Source of the DNA: an uncultured Marinobacter sp.
GTDB lineage: Bacteria; Pseudomonadota; Gammaproteobacteria; Pseudomonadales; Oleiphilaceae
NCBI RefSeq assembly: GCF_946886895.1
Contig: NZ_CAMPJO010000003.1
Coordinates: forward strand, 186,001-250,000
Length of the DNA stretch: 64,000 bases
Direction of reading: 5' to 3'
Both the position numbers and the translations under genes were made by a program. The stretch's first letter is position 1. Each line of letters starts with the position of its first letter. Positions 1 through 12,885 of the stretch are shown here, in pieces. Under the pieces are notes generated by a model. That model had not been told where the DNA came from. It did no database searches and saw nothing but the letters and a program-made list of their open reading frames with translations.

Positions 1-376
1 GGGACCAGGCGTGTACTGCCGGAATCATGGTGGCCACCACCGGGGTGTTGTTCAGGAAGCCGCTCAGCAGAGCGACCGGGAGCGCGATACGGGCCTGGGC
101 GGAACGAACGGTTTTCGGGCTGCGCAACAGGTGATGGACCAGCAGATCCACCCCGCCGGAGTGGTGAATGCCCGCAGCCACCACGAACATGGCCACCACG
201 GTAATCAGACCACTGTTGCTGAACCCCGACAGAGCCTGCTCCGAGGAAACGATGCCACTGGCGCTCAGCACGACCAGCACACCCATCATCACCAGATGGG
301 GTGCCTGTCGTCCTGCACTCATGAGTAATAGCGCGCCACCTGCGAGGCCCAGCGCAAACCAGCCTTGCCAGTCCAT
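1..376 (-). CDS. SLC13/DASS-family permease, N-terminal part (cut by window edge)
   Basis: The reverse strand encodes 125 residues starting at an ATG at 374-376 and running off the window edge. The product begins MDWQGWFALGLAGG and is made of hydrophobic segments. Near the cut end it carries SGFLNNTPVVATMIP, the signature of the divalent-anion:Na+ symporter (SLC13/ArsB-like) fold, where the NNTP hairpin contributes to substrate binding. Family members move dicarboxylates, sulfate or similar anions across the inner membrane, and many carry central TrkA-C domains. The rest of the gene is not visible, so the substrate cannot be guessed. It is on the same strand as parE but lies downstream of it, with about 95 bases between them. 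Confidence 0.8.
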   Translation of the reverse strand, partial: MDWQGWFALGLAGGALLLMSAGRQAPHLVMMGVLVVLSASGIVSSEQALSGFSNSGLITVVAMFVVAAGIHHSGGVDLLVHHLLRSPKTVRSAQARIALPVALLSGFLNNTPVVATMIPAVHAWS

Positions 377-470
377 TCAGGTTCTTCCCGATCAGAAAAC
401 TGGCAGGATAACGATTTTTTGGAAGTCGTAGAAAGAATAAAGGATGCTGTTTATAGCACCACAACGAATA

Positions 471-2909
<2,439 letters not shown>

Positions 2910-2913
<4 letters not shown>

Positions 2914-5684
2914 CGGGTTTTGACTGCCTTGGTATTGCTGGATTGAGAATTCGCCGTTTCTGGCAGCAACCGGTAGCCCCGGAAATCCGGCCTTGGCAAC
3001 AGCGCCGGCGAGGCCGTGGATAACGCCGGCCGTGAATAACTCGTGGTCATCCGCAGCCCGGTAACCGGCTGGTTCGCGCGCAGCTCGATCACCTGCCGCA
3101 AACCGGCGACCGGGTACTCGGCGCAGGCCTCGCCAGCGTGGCAGATCAGGCCATCGTTATCGAGGTCGGTGCCGGCCACCAGGATATAGCGCCCTGGCGG
3201 TACTTCGTTCGACAAGACCGGGGGCTGACCGTCGTCCGGGACAAAGCGGAACAGGTACCGGCCGTTGTTCACAGTGGCGACACTCTGGCCGACTGTTTCG
3301 TAGATATCACCGACCGGCTCCGGCTTCACCAGCAGGACGAAATGCCGGCCGGCGTCCCGGGCTTGTTGGTCGGTGATCTGCTGGCCGATCACCGGTATGG
3401 TAAGCGTTGCCCCGGTTTCCGTACCGGAATCGTAGGTGATCACCAGGCTGGCCCGTGACGACACCCCAGGGTCCAGTGCGTCGGGGTTCAGGGTGAGGGT
3501 CAACTGTGCAGATGGGCTCTCATCATTAATTATTACCGGTGGAGGGCCCGATTCAAAAGAGGCAGTGAACCAGTCTTCGACTCCGGATACCCCGGTTATC
3601 GTCGCACTGTAATTGCCCAGGCGCGATATCGTCACAGCCTCTCTTACCACCACACCGGCTTCCGACGCCAAGTTTATCACTGCCGGCGAGGCCGTGAGCA
3701 ATTCCGGCGGAGTTCCAGAGAGAGCGGCTTGTACAGCCTTACCGGCATCCAGAAGTCCATAGCCCAACTGGTCGGTTCGGCGACAGCCCGGTTCGCAGGG
3801 TGGCAGCGTAAGCTCGCCGGTTTCAAGAAAACCCTCCACTTCAGCGGATGTTAATGCAGGTTTGACACCTTTCATCAACGCCAGTACACCCGATACGTGA
3901 GGCGCCGCCATGGAGGTCCCCTGCAACCCGCGATAGACCGGCTGAAGCTCGCCATCGACCACGGCGGCGCTGGTGCTGCTGACCAGGTCGCCCTGACCAT
4001 CGCCATTGCCGTCGCGGCTGGCATCGCCGCCGGGTGCGGCCAGATCAATGGTGGTGCCAAAGTTGGAGTAGGACGACAGGGTGCCGGCGCCATCTACAGC
4101 ACTGACCGAGAATACGTTGTTCAGGGCGGCCGGACAGGACGGCTGGCTGGTGGCGGCATTGCCGGCGGCGGCCACGTACAGGGTGCCCGCGGCAACTCCT
4201 GAGTTGATCAGTTCCTGGAGGCTTGTGAAGCCGTCACCCGGGTTGACCGAAGCCACCGATGGATCGCCACAGGGCAAGCCACCCAGGCTCAGATTAACAA
4301 CATCCGCCGGCGGTCGGCTCTCTGCCTCATCGCCCAACACCCAATCCATAGCCTCAAGCAAATCGCCCAGCGTTCCTGACCCGCCCTCACCCAGCACCCG
4401 CACAGGCACCAGGTTGGATTTAAACGCGGCACCAGCACCGCCGCTGTCATTCACCCGGGCCGCGACGGTACCAGCGACGTGGGTGCCATGATAGACACTG
4501 CCACCCACTGAATTGCCCGGGTCAGCGGGGAGATTATCGTCATCGACAAAATCAAAGCCACCCAATACGCCAAAGCTGTCCGTTACTTTGCCGACCAGAT
4601 CCGGATGCCACTGTCCCGAACTGTCCCGGAACAAACCGGTATCCAGCACCGCGACATTCACCCCCGCGCCACCGTCGGGCGCCAGTTGCCAGGCCACCGG
4701 ACCGTTTATCAGGCTGTAATGCCACTGTTGCCCCAGCACCCGACTGGCATAGAACGGCTCATCCACCGGCGTGGCCATGGCCCGGGTTTTATAGTTCGGG
4801 GAGGCATGCCGGATGGCGGGGTCGTCCCGCAGTTGCCGGATCCAGGCCAGGGTCTGTTCCGCCGGGGTACCCTGCGCCTGCATGGCCACTGTGGCGGGGC
4901 GCCGGACCGTCCAGAGCCCGGGTGCAATCTGCCGGCCTGGCGCCATCAACGCACTGGCCGGCAGGCCACTGGCCCGGGCACCCGCGTTACCGGGATCGCG
5001 CAGGGCCACAATGGCTTCGTCCTCGACAAACTCATGCCGGGGCCAGTCGTAGGCGGCGGTGTTGGCAAGTTCGGTTCTCGACGACGATAGAATATAGAGC
5101 ATGGGGGGCGCATCCAGCGACGTCACCGACACTGTGTACTCACCTTCAGGAGCGCCCGAAAGCAAAATGCTGACGGGCGCTCCGTCGCTGCTCGCGGTGG
5201 CCGTCCCGAAGATCGTGCCGTCCGGTGCAGTGACAGTAAGCCGGAGATCGGACTCGCTGCCCAGCCTCGTCGCGAAACTCTGAAGGGTCAGTTCCAGTCC
5301 AGCCTGTAATGACACCACGTAAACATCTTCGGGATCCGGAAAGAAGAAAAAAGGCTGAGGAATTTCCTCTGTAACTGGATAAGGCGTCGTATCCGCCACA
5401 TCACTCACATACCCCGCCAGGATAAATTCCGGCGGCAGGGGCTGGGCACCGGTTAACGGCGCCCGGCCAAGCAGGGCGTCGGCATTATCGGCATCCACCC
5501 GGGTGCCCGCCTCAATGTCGATGCTGCCGCTCAGGGCCACCGTGGCCGGCGGAGCACTGCCCCCGGAGTCTCCTCCACACCCGGCAAGAAAAAGCCCAAG
5601 CACCGGAGCCACCGAAAGCCGGGCAATGTTACGACCAACCGCGACTAGCCACATAACCCCATTCTCCACCGTTTTCGCCAGCAT
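2910..5684 (-). CDS. Secreted subtilisin-family (S8) serine protease, probable lipoprotein
   Basis: A 924-residue exported protease. The N-terminus has a hydrophobic segment and lipobox LFLAGC (Cys36), predicting an outer-membrane lipoprotein; Met11 is an alternative start giving a more compact signal peptide. Residues about 110-200 look like a PPC-type pre-peptidase region, followed by an inhibitor-like propeptide. The catalytic triad is complete: Asp348 (VAVLDTGL), His399 (HGTHVAGT) and Ser591 (GTSMAAPHVSG), with oxyanion Asn509 (AAAGN). The 270 residues after the catalytic domain are beta-rich, with immunoglobulin-like and calcium-type (DLDNDGL) segments. It is the upstream gene of a coupled pair with the PrcB-like lipoprotein. 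Confidence 0.93.
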
Positions 5685-5752
5685 AACCCATCCCGGCCGA
5701 TGTGTTTTTTACTGAGTGTTAACCGTTACGTGAAACCTCATGCCCCGGATGC

Positions 5753-5783
5753 AAAAAACCGCCCGGAGTCTCCCCTCGGGCGG
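5753..5783 (-). terminator. Rho-independent terminator of the TRAP-like operon
   Basis: On the minus strand a GC-rich stem (CCGCCCG / CGGGCGG, loop about 11 nt) is followed by six T residues. It lies 23 bases downstream of the permease stop codon, the right place to end the three-gene transcript. Confidence 0.8.
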
Positions 5784-5806
5784 CGTTCATTGTGACAGGA
5801 GCAAGG

Positions 5807-7861
5807 TTACAACGCGTAGAACAGCATCGGCACAAAGGCCACCAGCAACAGCGTCGGGCCCATCACCGCCAGCGGCAGTAACAGGCGTTCATACCGGTGC
5901 CAGAAGGAACCCGTGCGCTCCGCCGCCAGCACCTCGGTTTCGCCCACCACCTGACGGGTCAGCAGGTGATTCAGGGCCACCGGCGGGCTGAGATAGCCCA
6001 GCTCAAACGCCACCAGGCAGACAATCCAGAAGTGCAGGGGGTCAATACCCATCTGAATGGCCGGCTGGGCAATGGTGGCAGACACCAGTATGACCGCGCC
6101 GAACGGGTCCATCACCATGCCAATGCAGGTGAGCAGTGCCACGATGACCAGCATGGCAATCCAGGGGCTGGTGAGGTGCTCGGGGAACAGTGCGTGCACG
6201 ATGTCCGAGCGCTCCAGGATGCCACCCAGACAGATGGAGAACCCGATCAGGGCAAGCAACGCGCCGATGTGCACCGCGGAATCACTGGCCGCTGCCGCGC
6301 TCCGGTTCCAGAACGCCCCCCGGCGGGTTTCTCCGGGCTCGCGATTGGCCGGGCTGGCATCCAGGTACACCAGGGCCAGCATCACCAGCGGCAGGATCAG
6401 CGGTGCGCTGTATTCATTGAACTGCAGGCCCAGTATCAGCCAGACCGCCAGAATAACCCCGGCAGCCACCATCACGTAGGGCAGCAGTGGCCGAAGCTGT
6501 CCAACGGAGGCCCGGAAGGCGCCCGGGGCGGGGCGGGGCTTCCAGTTACCCTCGGTTTTGCAGACCACGAAGGAAAACAGCAACGCCGACATAATGAAGA
6601 CCCAGAAGCCCCAGCCGTACATTTCGGTGGTGGTCACTTCCTTGTTCAGGGCGGCCACCACCACGATCAGCAGGCAGGGGTTCAGCACCACCCCGAGGCT
6701 TCCGGACATCGCGGTAGTGGCCAGGGCCAGTTGACGCCCTGCCCCGACCCGGCGCAGTTCATCGTACACCACGCCACCAACGGCCAGGATAAAGATGCCG
6801 GATGCTCCGGTGAACGCGGTCGGGAACGCGGTGGCAAAAATAATCACCGAGGCCAGCATCGGAGCCGGCAGTTGATAGGGTTTGATCACGTTCAGCAGCA
6901 GTTCCGGCAACCGGGTCTGCTTCAGCACCATGCCGACCAGCACATACAGGCCAATGTTGATGAACATGGAGGACAGGTTGGACATCATGCCGAAGTAGAT
7001 GGCCAGCCCGGAGGAGTAGCCGTCAACAAAGAAAAAGTAGCTCATGGCAATCAGGCCCATGACGCAATACAACGGCACCACCAGCCCGGACGAGGCCGAC
7101 AGACTGCCTGCCCGTACTCGCTTGGGAACGTACAGTAAGCGCACCGCATTAATCACCATGAACAGGCCGAATACTCCGGCCCAGGCCGTCTGCAGACTGG
7201 CGGTATCCTCCCCGCCCGGCGTGTTCGCCAGGCGCCCCAGATAGCTGTTCACGGACCAGACCATCAGGCCGTTGACGACTAACTGGCTGCCCTGGCTCAG
7301 TCGCCATTCAGAGCGGTTGCGGGCCAGCCGCAAAGCAATATGGTCGGCATCCAGGGCGGCTATCGCCGCCGCCAGGGCAAACATGGCAATAAACAGGTAC
7401 TTGGTCAGATCGATATTATTGAGCAGGAAGTCCGCCAGCCCCTGCTCCACGGTTTTGAACACCCCCAGAGCCGGCGTCGCGTGTTTCAGGTTCTGTTGGT
7501 AGATCGCGTATTGCTGCTCACACAGCTCCAGGTTCTTCAGCAGGGACTGGCGAATGGCATCGGGATCCGGGGGAGAACTGAACAAGGCGTCCGGATCCGG
7601 CTGGTAGGCCTGGATCCGTTTCTTCACCTCGGCGTCCACGTTCATGTCCAACTGGCAGGAGGGCTCCGTGGCCTCCGGGTTCAGCAGGTAATAGTTCGGC
7701 CAGGTCTGCTCGCCCACCCACAACAGGCGGGAGTGCAGCGAATTCCCCATGCCCAATAGCAGGGTAAAGAGCAGGAGCAACAGCAGTACCGCCCCATGCA
7801 ACCGGTGCATGGGATAGAGTGTCCGGGCCGCCGGGGCCGTCAATGCTCGCCAGTTCATCAA
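5807..7861 (-). CDS. TRAP transporter permease, fused small (Q) and large (M) subunits
   Basis: A 684-residue polytopic inner-membrane protein. The C-terminal 420 residues have the DctM layout, including GASGIFILAVGGVVYDELRR and a following stretch with SGSLGVVLNPCLL. The N-terminal 250 residues hold a first membrane span (about 23-42), a soluble insertion of about 100 residues, then further spans ending in KRVRAGSLS, consistent with a fused Q domain. The solute-binding gene lies 12 bases upstream, so the two are co-transcribed. TRAP systems use Na+ or H+ gradients to import organic acids and related solutes. The substrate is unknown. The large insertion is unusual for a Q subunit. Confidence 0.8.
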   Translation of the reverse strand: MMNWRALTAPAARTLYPMHRLHGAVLLLLLLFTLLLGMGNSLHSRLLWVGEQTWPNYYLLNPEATEPSCQLDMNVDAEVKKRIQAYQPDPDALFSSPPDPDAIRQSLLKNLELCEQQYAIYQQNLKHATPALGVFKTVEQGLADFLLNNIDLTKYLFIAMFALAAAIAALDADHIALRLARNRSEWRLSQGSQLVVNGLMVWSVNSYLGRLANTPGGEDTASLQTAWAGVFGLFMVINAVRLLYVPKRVRAGSLSASSGLVVPLYCVMGLIAMSYFFFVDGYSSGLAIYFGMMSNLSSMFINIGLYVLVGMVLKQTRLPELLLNVIKPYQLPAPMLASVIIFATAFPTAFTGASGIFILAVGGVVYDELRRVGAGRQLALATTAMSGSLGVVLNPCLLIVVVAALNKEVTTTEMYGWGFWVFIMSALLFSFVVCKTEGNWKPRPAPGAFRASVGQLRPLLPYVMVAAGVILAVWLILGLQFNEYSAPLILPLVMLALVYLDASPANREPGETRRGAFWNRSAAAASDSAVHIGALLALIGFSICLGGILERSDIVHALFPEHLTSPWIAMLVIVALLTCIGMVMDPFGAVILVSATIAQPAIQMGIDPLHFWIVCLVAFELGYLSPPVALNHLLTRQVVGETEVLAAERTGSFWHRYERLLLPLAVMGPTLLLVAFVPMLFYAL

Positions 7862-7873
7862 GTGCCCGCCTTG

Positions 7874-8884
7874 TTATTCGCGATTTTCAGCGGTGCATTC
7901 AGACGCAGACGGGTTGCTGGCACAGCGTATCTTGCTTAGCAGGCTCAGCATCCTGGGGTCATAGACATCTGGTGCGCCGTTAAGGCCGTCCCGCATTTCC
8001 AGCCGGTTCTGCCGGAACATTTCCTGATAGCCCTGAATATCCTTTTTCGGAATCCGGATCCACTTGGATTCGGGGATGGCGCTTTCCTGGCCGCGAATCA
8101 GGTCCATGGCCTGGGGGAACATAGCCCACGCGACTTCCCGGGCCTTCTGGGCGGTGGCGTCGTCCAGCACCTCATCCCTGGCGATAATCTGCAGGGTCAA
8201 CTGCGCCAGTGGGTAATCCACAATGCCGCCCTTGTCGCCAATGCCCTTGTACAATTCCAGCGCCTGATACGCGAAGGCGGGTGCGTAGGCGGTATCCACA
8301 GAGCCGTTATTGAACTTGCCGGCAAAGTTGGTGATGTCAGACGGCACCACCGTCGCCTTGACGTAGTTCACCATGTGGATGGCGTCCTTCTGGTAGTCCA
8401 GGGTCGCCATCCGCTTGCCGGCCAGCTCACCGGCGGTATCAATGCTACGGTCATTCACGAACAGGTAGCCGGCGCCCACGGGCACGATACCCAGCACCTC
8501 GTAGCCGTTCTCCTTCATCAGCGGGGCCGCCTTTGGCTGTGCCAGCGTGGCCAGCAGGGTCTTCAGGTTATCGTAGGTCGGGATCGCTCCGACCGCGCTG
8601 ATACTGCCGGTAAACCGGTTGTAAGGCCGGGTGCGGAGATCGGTAGCGGCCACTGCGTCACACTGGCCGGCGTTGAAATCGCCAATGGCCACGCCCTCGT
8701 CGGTGTAGGGTTTGAGCTGGAAATCCACACCATGGGCTTTCATCTCCAGGGCGTAGTCCTCCATGAAGTTGTAAAAGTCACCGTTGGCGCCAATCACATC
8801 GAACACGCACATGCTGATGGCCTGGGCCGACGCGAGCGGTGCCGCGGCAACCAGGGTCAGGGCGGAAAGGGTCTTGCGGATCAT
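7874..8884 (-). CDS. Periplasmic solute-binding protein of AdeT1/AdeT2 type (TRAP P component)
   Basis: A 336-residue exported protein with a clear signal peptide (cleavage near ASA-QA, about 20). The mature start MCVFDVIGANGDFYNFMEDYALE and the later YTDEGVAIGDFNAGQCDAV, LRTRPYNRFTGS and FNNGSVDTAYAPAFAYQALE resemble the Acinetobacter AdeT1/AdeT2 group as I remember it. That group was once described as an RND efflux component but looks like a solute-binding receptor. The gene sits between a lipoprotein gene and a fused TRAP permease, which supports the receptor reading. Four cysteines could form two disulfides. The ligand is unknown. Confidence 0.75.
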   Translation of the reverse strand: MIRKTLSALTLVAAAPLASAQAISMCVFDVIGANGDFYNFMEDYALEMKAHGVDFQLKPYTDEGVAIGDFNAGQCDAVAATDLRTRPYNRFTGSISAVGAIPTYDNLKTLLATLAQPKAAPLMKENGYEVLGIVPVGAGYLFVNDRSIDTAGELAGKRMATLDYQKDAIHMVNYVKATVVPSDITNFAGKFNNGSVDTAYAPAFAYQALELYKGIGDKGGIVDYPLAQLTLQIIARDEVLDDATAQKAREVAWAMFPQAMDLIRGQESAIPESKWIRIPKKDIQGYQEMFRQNRLEMRDGLNGAPDVYDPRMLSLLSKIRCASNPSASECTAENRE

Positions 8885-8944
8885 AACGACCTCCGGGTCA
8901 TTCTTGTCTTTGTATCAACGGGGGAAGATTTTGTACGGCCTGCT

Positions 8945-10009
8945 TCAGAGCAGGCCGTCGAGACTCATGGTTTCAACATTTTCGGTGTTGCGCTCGGGGC
9001 TCATCTTGCCGAAGAAGCTCTGGGGCGTACGGTAACCGTAATGGGCAGTCCAGTACTTGTCGGAGGAGAACCGGATGACACCAGCGGCCACCTCGTCCAC
9101 CAGGCGGTAGTCATCCCAGACATCAATGGTGGCTTCCGCCGCCGCAAAGCGGGCGATCACGTCCTTCAGGACGGCGGGCCGGCCGAAGGTTTCCGCCGCC
9201 ACGGCCTCCAGGGCCATGGAGGCACGGATACCCTTGTCGACGCCAAGTTTCGAGCTGTTCTCAAGTACCGTCCACGGGTCCGGAGACAGCGCCGGGCGGG
9301 TATCCGGCAGCAACAGCCATACCAGGGCCCGGATGGCGTTGGGCAAACCACCCCACTGTTCATTGTCCAGGCACTGCGCGGCCCGTTCAGCCTGAGGCGC
9401 GATATTCTTGGGAACACCGGCCTGGGCGCCGGAATTGGCATCATTCACAATGGCTTGCATGCCAGTGAGCAGACCCAGCAGGAAGGTCAGTTCGTCCTGT
9501 TCGGTAAACAGGAACGGGCACTCCAGCGGTTCCGCCGCCGGGTCGAATTCGTAGGCGGCCATTGCCCGCCTGAAGGCTTTCAGCCGCCGCTCGGCGGTGA
9601 CCGCGTACAGGCGTTTGGCTTCTTCGCGGGCGTCTTTCGCCGCGGGCACATTGCCCTCGAAATCGGCTCTGAGGTAGGCAAGCTCTGCCTCCCAGGCGCG
9701 GTATTCCATGCAGTTGCCGGCCAGTAGCATGAGCAGGGAACCGGTGCTGTTCGGCGCATCCGTCACCCGGGAGAACGAGTACAGCAATGGATCAATGCCC
9801 TCACCCAGTGCACAGGCCATTTTTGGGTCCGACATCTGCAGCACGTACGGCGTCGCCTCGCTCTCCGAATAATTCGACAGAACAATGCCCGTGGTCGTGT
9901 AAATGGGATTGGCGGAGCAGCCTGCAAGCACGGCAACGGCAGCCAGCGTGAGACATTTCAGGCGTGCGGCCAGCCCGAGGCCGGGCTGTCTGAACAGTGA
10001 GAACATCAT
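8945..10009 (-). CDS. Lipoprotein, likely TatT-like T component of the TRAP system
   Basis: A 354-residue protein with signal peptide and lipobox VLAGC (Cys31). The mature part appears mostly helical. A stretch with LLMLLAGNCMEYRAWEAELAY and the helical region after it recall TatT, the trimeric helical-repeat lipoprotein that partners the TRAP binding protein in Treponema pallidum (TP0956). It is first in a three-gene minus-strand operon, 60 bases ahead of the solute-binding gene. Membership in the TatT family is inferred from position, lipobox and helical character rather than from a firm motif, so moderate confidence only. Confidence 0.55.
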   Translation of the reverse strand: MMFSLFRQPGLGLAARLKCLTLAAVAVLAGCSANPIYTTTGIVLSNYSESEATPYVLQMSDPKMACALGEGIDPLLYSFSRVTDAPNSTGSLLMLLAGNCMEYRAWEAELAYLRADFEGNVPAAKDAREEAKRLYAVTAERRLKAFRRAMAAYEFDPAAEPLECPFLFTEQDELTFLLGLLTGMQAIVNDANSGAQAGVPKNIAPQAERAAQCLDNEQWGGLPNAIRALVWLLLPDTRPALSPDPWTVLENSSKLGVDKGIRASMALEAVAAETFGRPAVLKDVIARFAAAEATIDVWDDYRLVDEVAAGVIRFSSDKYWTAHYGYRTPQSFFGKMSPERNTENVETMSLDGLL

Positions 10010-10164
10010 AATTCGCCCTGTGTTACGTTGTTTTTATACAGTTGGGAAGCCCCGAGGGGTTTTCGTCACCAGGGTAAGAGTGCGGGTAAAACTGTCCGAC
10101 AAAAATGGCTGGAGTGCCGATTCCGTCATGCCGATCAGGCCAATGGCCCGGGGGCCTCTGCCTT

Positions 10165-10776
10165 CTATAAGCCCAGCATCGCCATGATCTGATCGGTCAG
10201 GCCATCCAGCGTCAGCCCTCCCCGCTCAGGTTTGTACCAGGTAACCGTCCAGCTCAGGGCGCCGGTCAACATACGGCGCACCACAAACGGGTCTGCGGCC
10301 AGGGCACCGTCTTCTTTCAGGGATGCCAGCACCTCCAGCCACAGCTTCTCGTAGATGTCTCGCAACTCCAGCACCTCTGATTGGGAAGGGGCCGAGAGGC
10401 TTCGCCATTCAAATACCAGCACGGCCATGGCCTCGCCGGTCTGGCCGTTGATCGATTCCAGTTCGGTACGAATCAGCCCCCGGAGTTTGTCCCGACTGGA
10501 GTCTGCGGCCTCCAGTGCCGCCTGCATCAGCGCCGTGTTCAGCCGGATGGTTTCCACCATCACCGCCTTGAGTATGTCCTCCTTGGTGCGGAAATGGTGG
10601 AACAGACTGCCCGACTGAATACCCACGGCGGCCGCCAGATCCCGCACCGTCGTGCGCTCATACCCCTTCTCGCGAAACAGTCTGGCGGCTTCCGTAAGCA
10701 GTCGACCACGGGCACCGCTGGGGTCTGACACGAGGTTTTCGGCAATCAGGGACTGGAGAATCTGGGTCTGGCTCAC
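10165..10776 (-). CDS. atuR: TetR-family repressor of the terpene-utilisation cluster
   Basis: A 203-residue TetR/AcrR regulator. The N-terminal helix-turn-helix (about 22-70) contains [20 protein letters not shown] followed by [15 protein letters not shown], the typical TetR recognition helix region. The C-terminal 130 residues form the ligand pocket domain. It is transcribed divergently from atuA across a 160-base gap, the arrangement known for AtuR in Pseudomonas aeruginosa, where it represses the atu genes until an acyl-CoA intermediate is present. A palindrome suited to a TetR dimer lies in the shared gap. The name rests on context and family. Confidence 0.8.
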   Translation of the reverse strand: MSQTQILQSLIAENLVSDPSGARGRLLTEAARLFREKGYERTTVRDLAAAVGIQSGSLFHHFRTKEDILKAVMVETIRLNTALMQAALEAADSSRDKLRGLIRTELESINGQTGEAMAVLVFEWRSLSAPSQSEVLELRDIYEKLWLEVLASLKEDGALAADPFVVRRMLTGALSWTVTWYKPERGGLTLDGLTDQIMAMLGL

Positions 10777-10836
10777 GAACGCTGTCCGGTTGGCAAATGA
10801 GGCCTTTAATTCTACCTTAAACGTGCCTGTTTACAA

Positions 10837-10854
10837 ACCAAGCGCTTGCTTGGT
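10837..10854. promoter_or_regulatory. Putative AtuR operator palindrome
   Basis: ACCAAGCGCTTGCTTGGT is a perfect 7-bp inverted repeat (ACCAAGC/GCTTGGT) around GCTT, in the gap between atuR and atuA. The size and position suit a TetR-dimer site controlling both divergent genes. Pseudomonas AtuR is known to bind inverted repeats in the same intergenic region. Confidence 0.65.
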
Positions 10855-10936
10855 ATTGTCGTTACCAAGATTGAACCCCACGGCCCGAGCCAGCACCCAG
10901 GCATCGGGCTGGCAACAGCAGACAAGGCACAACACG

Positions 10937-12733
10937 ATGGTCGATTCCCCGAAAACCGTTCGCATCGGATGCTCCGCCGCTTTCTGGGGCGACACGGAAA
11001 CCGCCGCCGCGCAACTGGTCCGCCAGGGCAACATCCATTACCTGGTGGCCGACTACCTGGCCGAAATCACCATGTCCATCATGGCCGGACAGAAAATGAA
11101 AGACCCGAGCCAGGGTTACGCCCGGGATTTTGTGCAAACGGTCATGGCCCCGCTCCTCGGTGACATCAAGGAAAAAGGCATCCGGGTACTGGCCAATGCT
11201 GGCGGCGTGAATCCCCTCGCCTGCCGTGATGCTCTGCAGGCTTTGTGCGAGAAAGCCGGTGTGGAAATGAAGATTGCCCTGGTGCTGGGCGACGACCTGC
11301 TGATGAAGAAGAAAAAACTGGCCGATATGGGGATCACTGAGATGAGCTCCGGCCAGCCCATGCCGGCGATGATGGTCAGCCTGAATGCCTATCTGGGAGC
11401 CCCTGGCCTGGTGGCCGCCCTGGAACAGGGAGCCGATATCGTGATTACCGGCCGGGTGGCGGACAGCGCCCTGGTGCTGGCGCCGCTGGTTCATGAGTTT
11501 GGCTGGCACTGGAATGACTACGACAAGCTGGCCCAGGGCAGTCTGGCCGGGCACCTGCTCGAGTGCGGCGCCCAATCCACCGGTGGCAATTTTACTGACT
11601 GGGAAGCGGTGGCCGATGGTTACGCCGATATGGGCTTCCCCATTGCCGAAGTGAACGCCGATGGCGACATCCTGATCACCAAACCCGACGGCACCGGCGG
11701 CAAGGTCAGCCGGGGCACGGTGGCGGAGCAACTGGTCTATGAGATCGGTGATCCGAGGGCCTATTGGCTGCCGGATGTCACCTGCGACTTCACCGGCGTT
11801 GAACTGACGGAAACCGGAACGGATCAGGTAAAGGTTCACGGCGCCCGGGGGCTTCCCCCGACCGACAGTTACAAGGTCTCCGGCACCTGGCCGGATGGCT
11901 TCAAATGCACCGTGACCTTCCTGCTGGCAGGCATGAACGCCAACGCCAAGGCGCAAGCGGTGGCCGAGGCCATCCTGGCCAAAACCTCCCGGATGTTCAG
12001 CGAGCGGGGCCTGCCCGGTTACTCGGAAACCAGCATTGAACTGTTGGGCACGGAGACCACCTACGGCGCCCATGGCCGGAATGCCGATTGCCGGGAAGTG
12101 GTGGTAAAGATCAGCACCGCCCACCCGAAGAAAGAGGCCCTGGTGCTGTTCTCCCGGGAAATCGCCCAGGCGGCAACGGGGATGGCACCGGGCATCACCG
12201 GTATGGTCGGTGGCCGGCCGACGGTGTGGCCGAAGATCCGTCTGTATTCCTGCCTGGTGCCGAAAACCGAAGTGGCAGTGGCTGTGGATATGAATGGTGA
12301 CAAGCAACCGGTTGCGGTAGACACCGACGGGGGCTTTGACGCGAACCAGCTTTCGATCCGGTCATTCGGTCACCAGGCGCCCGCCACAGACACGACCGTG
12401 CCGCTGGTGAAGCTGGCCTGGGCCCGCAGCGGTGATAAGGGCGATCACAGCAATATTGGTGTGATCGCCCGGCACCCGGATTATGTGCCGTTTATCGAAG
12501 CCGCCCTGACGGAGTCCGCCGTGGCCGATTGGATGGGCCATACTTTGAATCCGGAAACCGGCAAGGTGACCCGCTGGGCGCTGCCTGGCTTCCATGCGTT
12601 TAATTTCCTGCTGGAGCACAGCCTTGGCGGCGGCGGGGTCGCCAGCTTGCGTATTGATCCGCAGGGCAAGGCGTTTGCGCAGCAGTTACTGGAGTTTCCC
12701 GTGCCGATTTCTTCTCGGGTTCTCAAAGAATAA
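10937..12733 (+). CDS. atuA: Acyclic terpene utilisation protein AtuA
   Basis: The first gene of the terpene cluster, 598 residues from the ATG at 10937; the open frame extends upstream but overlaps the operator and atuR, so it was not used. The first 450 residues form the AtuA (DUF1446) domain, with [12 protein letters not shown] at the start and a conserved [24 protein letters not shown] segment. The last 110 residues ([27 protein letters not shown] onward) are the separate AtuA-like C-terminal domain, fused here. AtuA is required for growth on citronellol/geraniol in Pseudomonas, but its biochemical step is not firmly established. This protein is the best marker that the cluster is atu rather than liu. 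Confidence 0.92.
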   Translation: MVDSPKTVRIGCSAAFWGDTETAAAQLVRQGNIHYLVADYLAEITMSIMAGQKMKDPSQGYARDFVQTVMAPLLGDIKEKGIRVLANAGGVNPLACRDALQALCEKAGVEMKIALVLGDDLLMKKKKLADMGITEMSSGQPMPAMMVSLNAYLGAPGLVAALEQGADIVITGRVADSALVLAPLVHEFGWHWNDYDKLAQGSLAGHLLECGAQSTGGNFTDWEAVADGYADMGFPIAEVNADGDILITKPDGTGGKVSRGTVAEQLVYEIGDPRAYWLPDVTCDFTGVELTETGTDQVKVHGARGLPPTDSYKVSGTWPDGFKCTVTFLLAGMNANAKAQAVAEAILAKTSRMFSERGLPGYSETSIELLGTETTYGAHGRNADCREVVVKISTAHPKKEALVLFSREIAQAATGMAPGITGMVGGRPTVWPKIRLYSCLVPKTEVAVAVDMNGDKQPVAVDTDGGFDANQLSIRSFGHQAPATDTTVPLVKLAWARSGDKGDHSNIGVIARHPDYVPFIEAALTESAVADWMGHTLNPETGKVTRWALPGFHAFNFLLEHSLGGGGVASLRIDPQGKAFAQQLLEFPVPISSRVLKE

Positions 12734-12747
12734 CTTAATGGAGCATG

Positions 12748-12857
12748 CACTGAGGCAGGGAGGGGGGTTCCGGGACACGCTGTGAATACGTCCCTGTACG
12801 CTTGGGCGCAGCTTCCCTGCTGCGCACAGTCCCGGAACCCCCCTCCCTGCCTCAGTG
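12748..12857 (-). repeat. Structured intergenic repeat, copy 1 (perfect 29-bp arms)
   Basis: Lies between atuA and atuB. The arms at 12748-12776 and 12829-12857 are perfect 29-nt inverted complements. The 52-nt core between them, read on the minus strand, folds into a GCGCAGC/GCTGCGC hairpin with an AGGGAA loop. A second, weaker hairpin displays ACAGGGACGT. It is the same family as the repeats at 15448, 16800 and 17788, in the opposite orientation to those at 15448 and 17788. It starts 15 bases after the atuA stop and ends 28 bases before the atuB start. Confidence 0.9.
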
Positions 12858-12885
12858 CCCGAACATTTGGAAGGGTCTACTTGCT

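Noticed and set aside
5897..7138. 413-residue plus-strand reading frame
   Set aside because: Antisense shadow of the TRAP permease, His/Gln/Gly-rich and without motifs.
10862..12307. 481-residue minus-strand reading frame
   Set aside because: Antisense of atuA, whose domains are complete; codon-position bias explains the open frame.
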